From Planctomycetota bacterium (lineage in GTDB: Bacteria; Planctomycetota; JAMOSO01): a DNA stretch of 34,860 nucleotides. Below the pieces are notes generated by a model, which saw nothing but the letters and a program-made list of their open reading frames with translations, had not been told where the DNA came from and did no database searches. Both the position numbers and the translations under genes were made by a program. The stretch spans positions 1 through 34,860 of the forward strand of contig JAMOSO010000043.1 in the NCBI GenBank assembly GCA_027063065.1, in the 5' to 3' direction. Numbering within the stretch: position 1 is the first letter of the stretch; each line of letters opens with the position of its first letter. Positions 23,493 to 31,430 of this stretch are shown here, in pieces.

Positions 23493-25301
23493 ATGAAGAA
23501 ACCTATGAAACAAGAAAATATCCGTAACTTTTGTATTATTGCCCATATAGACCATGGCAAATCAACTTTGGCAGATCGTCTTATGGAATTGACTCAAGGG
23601 GTTAAACATTCGGGTCGTCACGAACAGGCTTTAGATGATATGGATATCGAAAGAGAACGCGGTATTACCATAAAAGCCCGTGCTGTTACTTTGCAGTATC
23701 AGCGCCCCGATGGCATATATGAATTAAATCTAATTGATACACCAGGGCATGTTGATTTTTCTTACGAAGTAAGTCGATCACTTGCTGCTTGTGATGGTGC
23801 TATTTTATTAGTTGATGCTTCACAGGGTATAGAGGCACAAACATTGGCTAATTACTATTTGGCAATAGAGCAAAATTTAGAAGTTATCCCTGTAATGAAT
23901 AAGCTTGATTTACCCCATGCACGTCCCGATGAGGTCGCACAGGAAATAGAAGATACTTTTGGTTATCCTGCCGAAGATGTAGGACGCATTATTGCTAAAA
24001 CAGGTGAGGGTGTCGACAAGCTGTTGGATTTTTTAGTGGATAATATACAAGCGCCAGAAGGCAATATTGAGGCTCCAACAAGAGCTTTGATTTTTGATAC
24101 GGTTTATGATGATTATCAGGGTGTGATAGTTTATTTTAGGGTAGTTGACGGTATATTAACAAAACGCGATAAAATTCGTATGGTGCGAACTGGACGCAAT
24201 TACGACATTGTAGATATTGGTATATTTGAGCCAGCACGAAAATCTGTAAAAGAACTACAGCCGGGTCAGGTAGGTTATTTGACCTGTCATATAAGAGATT
24301 TAAGTGAAGTATCTATGGGTGATACCATCACTTTAGACAAATTTGAAAACGTTGAACCATTGCCTGGTTATCAGCCTATGAAACAAATGGTGTTTTGTTC
24401 TATTTTTCCTACTGATAATGCCGATTACAAAGCTTTGCGAACAGCCCTAGAGAAATTACAACTTAATGACGCGGCCTTTACTTTTAATCCTATTACTTCT
24501 GTGGCTTTAGGGTTTGGGTTTAGGTGTGGCTTTTTAGGGATGTTGCATATGGAAATTGTCCGAGAACGCTTAGAGCGTGAAGGCAACGTGGCAGTTATTC
24601 AAACAGCGCCTAATGTTACTTTTAAAGTAGTTAAAAAAGATGGCGTTGAGGAGATGGTGGATAATCCAACAGATTTGCCAGACCCGGGTTCTATTGAAGA
24701 AATTCATGAGCCAATAGTTAGAATGCAAGTGATGGTTCCTCAAGAATATATCGGTGCCATAATGACATTAAGTCAAGAAAAACGTGGTGAATATGTACGT
24801 ACAGAATATATAACCTCTAGCAAGGTAATGCTTGTTTATGATATTCCGATGGCTGAGATATTGTTTGATTATTATGATAAATTAAAAAGTTGTACCCGAG
24901 GTTACGGCACAATGGATTTTGAATTTAAGGAGTTTCGCAAAGGCACATTGGTTAAATTAGATATTTTAATTGCTGATGAAGTGGCTGATGCTCTTTCGGT
25001 CATTGTACATAGTGAATCCGCTGACAGAATAGGCCGTAGTATGCTTAAAACATTGAAGAAAGAAATCCCTCGTCATATGTTTAAAGTGGCGTTACAAGCA
25101 GCTGTTGGGGCTAAAATTATCGCACGCGAAACTATCAGTGCGATGAGTAAAAATGTAACGGCAAAGTGTTACGGTGGTGATATTAGTCGCAAACGTAAGC
25201 TTTTAGAAAAACAAAAAGAAGGCAAAAAAAAGATGAAAGCTATTGGCAGTGTTAATGTGCCACAAGCGGCCTTTATGGCAGTTTTAAAAGTTGAGGATTA
25301 A
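23493..25301 (+). CDS. lepA: Elongation factor 4 (LepA)
   Basis: Ribosome-associated GTPase that acts on stalled or mis-assembled ribosomes. 602 residues, full length. GTPase motifs: AHIDHGKSTLADRL (G1), RERGITIKA (G2), DTPGHVDF (G3), NKLDLP (G4). The LepA-specific C-terminal region includes YGTMDFEF, SADRIGRSM and a basic tail rich in KRKLLEKQKEGKKK. No Shine-Dalgarno is apparent before 23493; an in-frame ATG 12 bases later is equally possible. The gene is alone on its strand between divergent yqeY and convergent folA. Confidence 0.97.
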   Translation: MKKPMKQENIRNFCIIAHIDHGKSTLADRLMELTQGVKHSGRHEQALDDMDIERERGITIKARAVTLQYQRPDGIYELNLIDTPGHVDFSYEVSRSLAACDGAILLVDASQGIEAQTLANYYLAIEQNLEVIPVMNKLDLPHARPDEVAQEIEDTFGYPAEDVGRIIAKTGEGVDKLLDFLVDNIQAPEGNIEAPTRALIFDTVYDDYQGVIVYFRVVDGILTKRDKIRMVRTGRNYDIVDIGIFEPARKSVKELQPGQVGYLTCHIRDLSEVSMGDTITLDKFENVEPLPGYQPMKQMVFCSIFPTDNADYKALRTALEKLQLNDAAFTFNPITSVALGFGFRCGFLGMLHMEIVRERLEREGNVAVIQTAPNVTFKVVKKDGVEEMVDNPTDLPDPGSIEEIHEPIVRMQVMVPQEYIGAIMTLSQEKRGEYVRTEYITSSKVMLVYDIPMAEILFDYYDKLKSCTRGYGTMDFEFKEFRKGTLVKLDILIADEVADALSVIVHSESADRIGRSMLKTLKKEIPRHMFKVALQAAVGAKIIARETISAMSKNVTAKCYGGDISRKRKLLEKQKEGKKKMKAIGSVNVPQAAFMAVLKVED

Positions 25302-25813
25302 TTTTTTTTGTTGTAGGTTACAAAATTAAAATCATGTCGATTTTTATTGTCGGCATGATATGATTTTCGGGATACTTCTTGCCAAATATTTGTATCTATT
25401 TCAGGAAAAAACGTATCTCCAGTGTAGGAGGCATCAACTTCTGTAATTTCTAAACAATCGGCAATATTGATACTTAAATTATATATTTCGCCACCGCCAA
25501 TAATAAAAGCTTGTCCTGTTTGATATGTTTTAGCATGTTTGATAGCTATGTCCAATCCTTGACATACAACGGCATTTTGAATTTGGTATTTTAAATTGCG
25601 AGAAATAATAATATGGGGTCGATTGGGTAAAATGCCAGGTAAACTCTCAAAGGTTTTGCGTCCCATAATTATTGGATGCCCAGATGTGAGGGTTTTAAAA
25701 TGTTTTAAATCTGTAGGTAAGTGCCATAATAAAGTATTATTTGCTCCAATAGTACGTTTGTTGTCCATGGCGACTATTATACTTAATTTAAAATTATCTG
25801 TTTGTGGTTGCAT
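25298..25813 (-). CDS. folA: Dihydrofolate reductase
   Basis: Regenerates tetrahydrofolate with NADPH. 171 residues. Visible motifs: IVAMDNKRTIGANNTLLWHLPTDLKHF with the substrate-binding acidic residue in the P-T-D-L region, IIMGRKTFESL, and FIIGGGEIY. It lies 6 bases after thyA, so the two are probably co-transcribed. This fits the need to reduce the dihydrofolate released by thymidylate synthase. Its stop overlaps that of lepA in TTAA. Confidence 0.96.
   Translation of the reverse strand: MQPQTDNFKLSIIVAMDNKRTIGANNTLLWHLPTDLKHFKTLTSGHPIIMGRKTFESLPGILPNRPHIIISRNLKYQIQNAVVCQGLDIAIKHAKTYQTGQAFIIGGGEIYNLSINIADCLEITEVDASYTGDTFFPEIDTNIWQEVSRKSYHADNKNRHDFNFVTYNKKN
25331..25368 (+). terminator. 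Possible lepA terminator hairpin inside the folA coding end
   Basis: ATCATGTCGA (25331-25340) pairs with TCGGCATGAT (25350-25359) with one G-U, around a 9-base loop; the tail on the plus strand is ATGATTTTC, only weakly U-rich. It begins 30 bases after the lepA stop. The hairpin is clear but the terminator assignment is not. Confidence 0.35.
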
Positions 25814-25819
25814 ATTGGT

Positions 25820-26725
25820 TTAAATAGCTATCGGAGCTTTAATGGTTGGCTCAGGGTTGTAATTGAGCAGTTCAAAATCATCTGCTGTAAAATCAAATAT
25901 ATTGTCAATATCTGGATTTATTTTAAGTGTTGGCAATTCTTTTGGATTGCGTTTTAGCTGTGTTTTGGCTTGGTTAAAATGATTTTTATAAAGATGAGCG
26001 TCGCCTAATGTATGTACAAAATCGCCTAGTTTGAGATTGGTTATAGATGCTATCATCATTGTTAATAAGGCATAAGAGGCAATATTAAATGGTACGCCTA
26101 AAAAACTATCGGCACTTCTTTGGTATAATTGACAAGACAACTTATTATTTTGCACATAAAATTGGTATAAACAATGGCATGGTGGTAGACCCGCTTTACT
26201 CATTTCTTCAATTTCTGGCGGATTCCATGCAGATACAATTAAACGCCTAGAGTTAGGATTGTTTTTTATTTCATTTATCACCCAGTCTAACTGATCAAAA
26301 CCATTAAAATTACGCCATTGTCGTCCATAAACAGGGCCTAATTCACCCCATTTTTTGGCAAATAGTTCGCTGTCTTTAATATTTTGTATAAATTCTTGCA
26401 TTTTTTTTGCCCATTGTGGGCTGTGTTTGGGGTATTGGGCTTCTAAGTCATTGCTTTTTAAATAATTTTGAAACGGCCATTCATTCCAGATGCGTACGCC
26501 ATTATTTACCAAATAGCGTATATTGGTATCTCCTTTGGTAAACCATAATAATTCATGCAAAATTGAGTTCCAATGTACTTTTTTGGTGGTGCATAGCGGA
26601 AATCCTTCATTTAAATTAAAACGCATTTGGTATCCAAAAATTCCAGATGTACCAGTGCCAGTACGATCCTCACGACTTTGACCTTCATTAATTATTTTAT
26701 TTAATAAATTAAGGTATTGATGCAT
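25820..26725 (-). CDS. thyA: Thymidylate synthase (ThyA)
   Basis: Methylates dUMP to dTMP using methylene-tetrahydrofolate. 301 residues, longer than the 264-residue E. coli form because of an insertion of roughly 35 residues before the [13 protein letters not shown] motif. Other motifs: [28 protein letters not shown], the active-site Cys in [30 protein letters not shown] and [16 protein letters not shown] lies about 7 bases before the ATG. First gene of a thyA-folA pair. Confidence 0.97.
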   Translation of the reverse strand: MHQYLNLLNKIINEGQSREDRTGTGTSGIFGYQMRFNLNEGFPLCTTKKVHWNSILHELLWFTKGDTNIRYLVNNGVRIWNEWPFQNYLKSNDLEAQYPKHSPQWAKKMQEFIQNIKDSELFAKKWGELGPVYGRQWRNFNGFDQLDWVINEIKNNPNSRRLIVSAWNPPEIEEMSKAGLPPCHCLYQFYVQNNKLSCQLYQRSADSFLGVPFNIASYALLTMMIASITNLKLGDFVHTLGDAHLYKNHFNQAKTQLKRNPKELPTLKINPDIDNIFDFTADDFELLNYNPEPTIKAPIAI

Positions 26726-26782
26726 TTCTACTCCAAGATAGCTTCGTCAGTTGCGACTAAAATAAATGAATTTAAGAAAACG

Positions 26783-26812
26783 AGTATACCAATAATCTAT
26801 GTATTTTAGCAA
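26783..26812 (-). promoter_or_regulatory. Probable thyA promoter with extended -10
   Basis: On the minus strand, TTGCTA (26807-26812) is followed after 18 bases by TATACT (26783-26788), preceded by TGG to give an extended -10 (TGGTATACT). The predicted start is about 50 bases before the thyA ATG. Confidence 0.5.
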
Positions 26813-26835
26813 CGCTATTTGGATGTCAATAATAT

Positions 26836-26874
26836 CACATAATTAATATATAATAAATAACTTATAATTATGTG
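26836..26874. repeat. 10-bp inverted repeat between thyA and gspG
   Basis: CACATAATTA (26836-26845) and TAATTATGTG (26865-26874) are perfect reverse complements separated by 19 bases. They lie in the only sizeable intergenic region, between the divergent thyA and gspG. It could be a two-site operator or a hairpin; no T-run follows. Confidence 0.4.
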
Positions 26875-26905
26875 TCTAACTAAGTGCAAAAATCTTAAAA
26901 AGTTG

Positions 26906-26930
26906 TAAAATACAGTTTTATTTTAAGGAT
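26906..26930 (+). promoter_or_regulatory. Possible -10 and ribosome site of gspG
   Basis: TAAAAT (26906-26911) is a plausible -10, with no convincing -35. AAGGAT (26925-26930) is a good Shine-Dalgarno 5 bases before the ATG at 26936. Confidence 0.35.
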
Positions 26931-26935
26931 TAGAT

Positions 26936-27352
26936 ATGTTACGCAAAAAATATTTTTCATTAGTAGAATTAATGATAGTAGTTTCTATTTTGGCTTTAGT
27001 AGCAGGAATTGTCGCTAAAAATGTTATGGGTTCTAAACATAAAGCAGATATTGATTTAACGTCAGTTAAGATTAGCAATATAGAAGGTGCTTTGGATTTG
27101 TTTAAAATTGCTCATAATCGTTATCCAACTACAGAAGAGGGCTTAAAAGCATTAGTTTCTAAGCCGGATGATCCAGATGTTGAAAATTATCCAGATGGTG
27201 GCTATTTAAAAAAAATACCAAAAGATCCTTGGGGTAATGAATTTTTATATCTTTCACCGGGCTCCAATGGTGCAGTTGATATTTGGAGTAAAGGTCCAGA
27301 CGAAAACCCTGGTACGGAAGATGATATTACAAACTGGGCCGATAAAAAATAA
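26936..27352 (+). CDS. gspG: Type II secretion major pseudopilin GspG-like
   Basis: 138 residues. A short basic leader MLRKKY is followed by FSLVELMIVVSILALVAGIV, the class III signal and pseudopilin helix. The C-terminal half has RYPTTEEGLKALV, GYLKKIPKDPWGNEFLYLSPG and the DIWSKGPDENPGTEDD calcium-site region, diagnostic of GspG. The residue before the cleavage point is Tyr, where Gly is nearly universal; the Glu at position +5 is kept. First gene of the gspG-gspH-gspI-tsaB unit. Membership of a full secretion system cannot be shown here because other core genes are absent. Confidence 0.93.
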   Translation: MLRKKYFSLVELMIVVSILALVAGIVAKNVMGSKHKADIDLTSVKISNIEGALDLFKIAHNRYPTTEEGLKALVSKPDDPDVENYPDGGYLKKIPKDPWGNEFLYLSPGSNGAVDIWSKGPDENPGTEDDITNWADKK

Positions 27353-27881
27353 TTTTTCATTAATTGAAATTTTAATTATGACAAGTCTCATAGCGTTGGT
27401 TATGGGCATAGCCTCAGTGTCTTTTAGTGGAGTTACTAAAGAGGGGCGTTTTCGTCATGCTGTTAATACTTTAGTTAAACATATTGATACGATTAGACAT
27501 AGGGCAGTGAGTATGCAAAAACCCTTACGTTTGGTTTATGATTTATCAAATAATGCTTATTGGGCAGAGATATTGCCTGCGCAAAGGGGTTTAATGTCAG
27601 ATGATAAGCTATCTTCTTTAAAGTTAAAAAAGTATTATTTACCAAAAAATATCTTTTTTGAAGAAATTCAATTATCAAAGGATAAAACAATTAACTCGGA
27701 TTCCATAGCTCTTGATATAGATAAAAATGGTATGGTAAGCAATCATCATATTTATCTTAAGCAAGATGAATATGTTGCTAGAATAGAAGTGCATTCTATA
27801 TCTGGTTTAATTGAGGTTGTGCAAATTGATAATGGCATTTTAGCTGACGATTGGCCTAGTCCAAGTTTTGGACATAATTAA
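27321..27881 (+). CDS. gspH: GspH-like minor pseudopilin
   Basis: 186 residues from the ATG at 27321. This gives the leader MILQTGPIKNN and mature start FSLIEILIMTSLIALVMGIA, a class III signal with Asn at -1. The leader is encoded entirely by bases that also encode the end of gspG; the mature Phe codon begins 2 bases after the gspG stop. The start is poorly supported by a ribosome site (GGAAG is directly adjacent). Residues after the helix (RFRHAVNTLVKHIDTIRHRAV) resemble the GspH/FimT pattern. An upstream ATG in frame would lie deep in gspG. It overlaps gspI as TAATG. Confidence 0.75.
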   Translation: MILQTGPIKNNFSLIEILIMTSLIALVMGIASVSFSGVTKEGRFRHAVNTLVKHIDTIRHRAVSMQKPLRLVYDLSNNAYWAEILPAQRGLMSDDKLSSLKLKKYYLPKNIFFEEIQLSKDKTINSDSIALDIDKNGMVSNHHIYLKQDEYVARIEVHSISGLIEVVQIDNGILADDWPSPSFGHN

Positions 27882-28270
27882 TGCATAAATCTGCTTTCAC
27901 TTTGGTCGAAGTTATGATGGCTGTTTTATTGTTGGCAACTGTGGCTGCCACTTTAATGAAAGTTGTTAATAATTCTTTGCGACAGTTGGCTCAAGCTCAA
28001 ATAGAAGTCTCTAAAGAGCATGCTATATACGAAGTTATTGCCGCAGATGCAATTTCAGATGACGATACAGTATCGGGTGGAAATATAGAAGATTTAGATG
28101 GAGTAGTATGGTATCGCAGTGATAGTGAAGCCTTTTTAGATGATGATTTGTCATTTAAACTGGTACAAATTAATTTACAATCAGATAAATTTAAAATAAC
28201 GCAGCCTAATAAAAAAGATGTAAATCTTGATACAATAGATGCAGAGGTTGTTATTGAAAGGATAGATTAA
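27881..28270 (+). CDS. gspI: GspI-like minor pseudopilin
   Basis: 129 residues. Leader MHKSA then FTLVEVMMAVLLLATVAATLM, a class III signal with Ala at -1 and Glu at +5. The region after the helix (NNSLRQLAQAQIEVSKEHAIYEV) fits a GspI-type minor pseudopilin. The remaining domain is short and acidic with no further family signature. It overlaps gspH and tsaB by one base each (TAATG), so the three are tightly coupled. Confidence 0.75.
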   Translation: MHKSAFTLVEVMMAVLLLATVAATLMKVVNNSLRQLAQAQIEVSKEHAIYEVIAADAISDDDTVSGGNIEDLDGVVWYRSDSEAFLDDDLSFKLVQINLQSDKFKITQPNKKDVNLDTIDAEVVIERID

Positions 28271-28911
28271 TGTATACTTTAGCTATTGAAACTTCTACAG
28301 ATTTAGGCACGATTGCATTGAGTTGTGATGATAAATTATTGGGAGAAATTGAATTGCCCGATAAACGCAATCATTCTAAATTATTGGTCTCAACAATCGA
28401 AGAAATTTTAAAACAATACAATATTGATAAAAATGCCATAGATGTATGTGCAGTTGCCAAAGGGCCTGGTTCGTTTACAGGTATTCGCATAGGTGTAACA
28501 ACTGCTAAAACTTTGGCGTGGGCATTGGGGTGGCAAGTGGCAGGTGTAGATTGTTTGTTGATTAGAGCGCAAGCAATGCTAGAAACAATAGATACAAAAT
28601 ACGATTATTTATGTCCTACTATGAATGCTTTAAACGATGAATATTTTTATGCTATTTATGATAAAGATTTAAATGTTATTTCAGAGCCTCAATTAATAAG
28701 TGTAAATGATTTTAACAATTTAAAATTATTAGATAATACTTTTGTATTTGATGATTCGCTTATACAACCACGCAGTTTACATATATGTAAATTAGTTGAC
28801 AGGTTTAATGATTTGACAAGTGATGATGTGCATGGGTTAAGTCCTTTATATCTAAAAAAATCGGCAGCTGAGCGTCATCATGATGCCTTGGATAAAGCAA
28901 ACAAGTTATGA
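28270..28911 (+). CDS. tsaB: tRNA threonylcarbamoyladenosine biosynthesis protein TsaB
   Basis: Partner of TsaD/TsaE in making t6A37 on ANN-decoding tRNAs. 213 residues. LAIETSTDLGTIALSCDDK at the N-terminus, GPGSFTGIRIGVTTAKTLAWAL and a C-terminal GLSPLYLKKSAAE segment are typical of TsaB. The gene is essential in many bacteria. It is embedded between gspI (TAATG overlap) and the AsmA/GspN-like gene (ATGA overlap), so it depends on the pseudopilin message; no promoter of its own could be seen. Confidence 0.92.
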   Translation: MYTLAIETSTDLGTIALSCDDKLLGEIELPDKRNHSKLLVSTIEEILKQYNIDKNAIDVCAVAKGPGSFTGIRIGVTTAKTLAWALGWQVAGVDCLLIRAQAMLETIDTKYDYLCPTMNALNDEYFYAIYDKDLNVISEPQLISVNDFNNLKLLDNTFVFDDSLIQPRSLHICKLVDRFNDLTSDDVHGLSPLYLKKSAAERHHDALDKANKL

Positions 28912-30140
28912 AATTTATATCACAAAATAGACGTAGCTGGTATTTGGGTTTAATTTTTATATTTGTCTTAATACCGCTTTTAATTTCTGTAATACTTTGG
29001 TTAGGGTTTAAAACATCTTTTATCGCCAATACTATTTCATTAAAGGCGTCCGAGTTGGCTGGGCAATATGTAAGGGTTGCCAAAGTGGTGCCGCATGGAT
29101 TTGGGGGTATTAGCTTATTGGATGTGCGAGTAGAAGCGCTAGGTAAGGATAGACCAATTGTAAGCGCAGAAAATATCACATGGAATAAACACGGTAAAAA
29201 TAAATTATATGTTAGTAATGGTGAGCTATATTTAGAACCAGGTACAGATACGGCATTGATTAAGATTTTAAAAAGGCTAAAAAAAAGTAAAAATTCTGGT
29301 ACTGCTAAAAATAAGTTTACAGAAATTATCCTTAAAAACTGCCAGTTAATTTTGCCTAATTTACAAGACAAGTCTAAGAATCTTACTTTAGTAATTAATG
29401 ATTTATCTTTAAAATTTAACCAATCAAAGTTTTCAGTTTTAAATATTGGTTCTGCTTTTTTAAGAAGCAAATTTATTTCAGCCAAATTAAATATTGCATA
29501 TAATATTAAAACAGGTGCAACGGGTACTATTGCCGATGTTGTTTTAAATGGTTTAAAATTACCAGTTATTGAGATGCTCCCTTTAAAAAAAGGTGGGGCT
29601 AAAGTAATTTGGGCTGATATATTAAATGCAGAAATATTTCCTAAATTTGATACAAACGATATTTGTGATGGGATTAAATTACAACATTTAGATGTCAATG
29701 TAAAAGCGTTGACTGCTTATAAACCAAATATAAATAAACTTGTTAAAAAGGTTTTAGGTTTGTCTAATCCGCATATCTTGGGCGGTTTTGTTTATCAATT
29801 TAAAGAACAGATGCCCTTAAAATGTGATGTTAAATTGGTAGGTTCTAATCAAAACAGTTTTCAATTAAATGTAAGCATGGATAAGCAAAAACAATTAACA
29901 ATTATTTCTAAATCAAATCAAGATGTTGCAGTATTAAAAGGTAAATTAGTTTTTCCAAAAAATTGTTCTACGATAATAACTACAAAAATAATTAATCACA
30001 AATTAATAGGGCATATTAAAAAATCAAAGTTTACAGTTGATGTTCCACATATTGGGCTTAAAGTGCAAGACATAAGATTAGAGGATACTTTTAAATTTAA
30101 GATTAGTTCGGCGGTGGATAAGGAAAATAATTATGAATAA
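28908..30140 (+). CDS. Single-pass envelope protein, AsmA/GspN-like, unassigned
   Basis: 410 residues. A basic N-terminus (KFISQNRRSWY) and one transmembrane helix at about 13-37 are followed by a beta-rich periplasmic region with a GGISLLDVRVEALGKDRPIV segment. That arrangement (helix, then strand repeats of the form GIxLxDVxV) recalls AsmA-like and GspN proteins, but the match is only by pattern. Lying behind pseudopilin genes makes a GspN-like part of the secretion apparatus plausible. It overlaps tsaB by four bases and the next gene by eight. A 297-residue open frame on the opposite strand is treated as a shadow. Confidence 0.65.
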   Translation: MKFISQNRRSWYLGLIFIFVLIPLLISVILWLGFKTSFIANTISLKASELAGQYVRVAKVVPHGFGGISLLDVRVEALGKDRPIVSAENITWNKHGKNKLYVSNGELYLEPGTDTALIKILKRLKKSKNSGTAKNKFTEIILKNCQLILPNLQDKSKNLTLVINDLSLKFNQSKFSVLNIGSAFLRSKFISAKLNIAYNIKTGATGTIADVVLNGLKLPVIEMLPLKKGGAKVIWADILNAEIFPKFDTNDICDGIKLQHLDVNVKALTAYKPNINKLVKKVLGLSNPHILGGFVYQFKEQMPLKCDVKLVGSNQNSFQLNVSMDKQKQLTIISKSNQDVAVLKGKLVFPKNCSTIITTKIINHKLIGHIKKSKFTVDVPHIGLKVQDIRLEDTFKFKISSAVDKENNYE

Positions 30141-30756
30141 AAATAATAATAGCTTGGGTCAACATTTGGTAAAAAATGGTTTGATAACCGAAGAGCAACT
30201 AGCTAAAGCATTAAAGTATCAATCGGTAAATGGTGGTAAGTTAGGTGCTATTTTGGTGGATTTGGGCATAATTAAATCATCGCAATTGTTACAAAGTTTA
30301 TCTGCTATTAGCCAGACGCCTATAGTGAAAGCCGATGAAATATTTATTGATCATAAATTAATTAAAAGTTTTGAATATACTCTAATGCTCAAACACGATT
30401 TTGTTCCAGTGGCTAGTGATGCCAATACTATTAAAGTGGCAACATCTGACCCTTTTAATCTTGACGTTATTAATATAGTGGAATTTGAAACCGAAAAATC
30501 TGTAGAGTTATGTATTATGTCTGGAGAAGATATAAATAAAATATTAAATCTAGTATATCATCCTCAAGTTCATAAGCCTAGTGTTTCGCCAGCACCAAAG
30601 CAACATGTTAGATCTGATAAAATTCGCTCGCAAATTCGTAATGCGTCTTTTCGTGAGGTATTATTAGCTTTAGTAGACGAGCTAAATGATAAGGGGTTAG
30701 TTAAGTATAGCGATATCTTAAAGCGTGTTGAATCTCGTCAACAGCAAAAAATTTAA
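30133..30756 (+). CDS. Stand-alone GspE/MshE N-terminal domain protein
   Basis: 207 residues. Residues 6-145 match the N-terminal domain of type II secretion/type IV pilus ATPases (GspE/PilB/MshE): LGQHLVKNGLITEEQLAKAL, then GGKLGAILVDLGIIKSSQLL, and a second half with HDFVPVASDANTIKVATSDP. No Walker A, Walker B or other ATPase motif follows; instead there is a short basic linker and a helical C-terminus. Domains of this type can bind cyclic di-GMP or dock the ATPase; which applies here is unknown. It overlaps the AsmA-like gene by eight bases and shares TTAA stops with the response regulator. Confidence 0.8.
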   Translation: MNKNNNSLGQHLVKNGLITEEQLAKALKYQSVNGGKLGAILVDLGIIKSSQLLQSLSAISQTPIVKADEIFIDHKLIKSFEYTLMLKHDFVPVASDANTIKVATSDPFNLDVINIVEFETEKSVELCIMSGEDINKILNLVYHPQVHKPSVSPAPKQHVRSDKIRSQIRNASFREVLLALVDELNDKGLVKYSDILKRVESRQQQKI

Positions 30757-31430
30757 TCACTAAAGTAATAACCTTGTGAATGCAAGGTTATTAATATTTT
30801 TGGTTTAGATGGATTGTCTTCTATTTTTTGTCTTAACGATGCTATATGAATGTCTACAGTACGAGTAATATGTGTGGCATTATATCCCCATATTTCTTTT
30901 AGCAATTCTGCCCGCGAAATAACGCGTGGTTTATGTTCTATAAAATATTTTAATAAATCATATTCTTTGGCGGTTATATTTTGGTCTAAACCGTTGTGAG
31001 TTAATTTATGTGTGTTGTAATCTAGTACGTTGGCACCAAATTTAATAGTAGGCAAAGTTGATTGACTTCTGCGTAAAACGGCAGAAATTCTTGCCAATAA
31101 TTCTGCAGGAGAAAACGGTTTGCTTAAATAATCGTCAGCTCCGGCATTTAAGCCTTCTATGCAGTCTGTTTGTAAACTTTTGGCGGTCAGAAAAATAATA
31201 GGTATTTTAATTTTATTTTTACGCAATTTTTTGCATATTTCTAACCCGTTTAGATCTGGTAACATGCGGTCTAAAACTATTAAATCATAAGCCTGTGTTA
31301 AGCCTTTTTGTAAACCTTCATTGCCGTTGATGCTATGTACACATTGATAATTATTGTTTTCTAAAAAATCTTTTAAGGCATTGGCTAATGGTATTTCATC
31401 TTCAATTAGTAGAATTTTTTTGAGAGTCAT
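30753..31430 (-). CDS. OmpR/PhoB-family response regulator
   Basis: 225 residues. Receiver domain 1-120: acidic pocket E10-D11-E12, phospho-acceptor D54 in LIVLDRMLPDLNG, T82 and K104 (LSKPFSPAELLAR). The C-terminal winged helix at about 130-225 has TAKEYDLLKYFIEHKPRVIS, then RTVDIHIASLRQKIE and a GYYF end. It is expected to bind DNA as a phosphorylated dimer. No histidine kinase is adjacent; the gene overlaps the membrane coiled-coil gene as TAATG and appears to be last of the gcvPA-gcvPB unit. The target genes are unknown. Confidence 0.92.
   Translation of the reverse strand: MTLKKILLIEDEIPLANALKDFLENNNYQCVHSINGNEGLQKGLTQAYDLIVLDRMLPDLNGLEICKKLRKNKIKIPIIFLTAKSLQTDCIEGLNAGADDYLSKPFSPAELLARISAVLRRSQSTLPTIKFGANVLDYNTHKLTHNGLDQNITAKEYDLLKYFIEHKPRVISRAELLKEIWGYNATHITRTVDIHIASLRQKIEDNPSKPKILITLHSQGYYFSD
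30766..30801 (+). terminator. Intrinsic terminator of the gsp/tsaB operon, inside the regulator gene
   Basis: TAATAACCTTG (30766-30776) pairs perfectly with CAAGGTTATTA (30783-30793) around a 6-base loop, followed by ATATTTTT on the plus strand. The stem starts 10 bases after the stop at 30756. It lies wholly within the last codons of the convergent response-regulator gene, around its conserved GYYF end. Confidence 0.8.

Noticed and set aside
28805-29698. 297-residue open frame on the minus strand
   Set aside because: It lies antisense to the end of tsaB and most of the AsmA/GspN-like gene. The plus-strand genes have proper starts, coupled overlaps and a membrane anchor; the antisense protein has no recognisable motif and looks like a compositional shadow.
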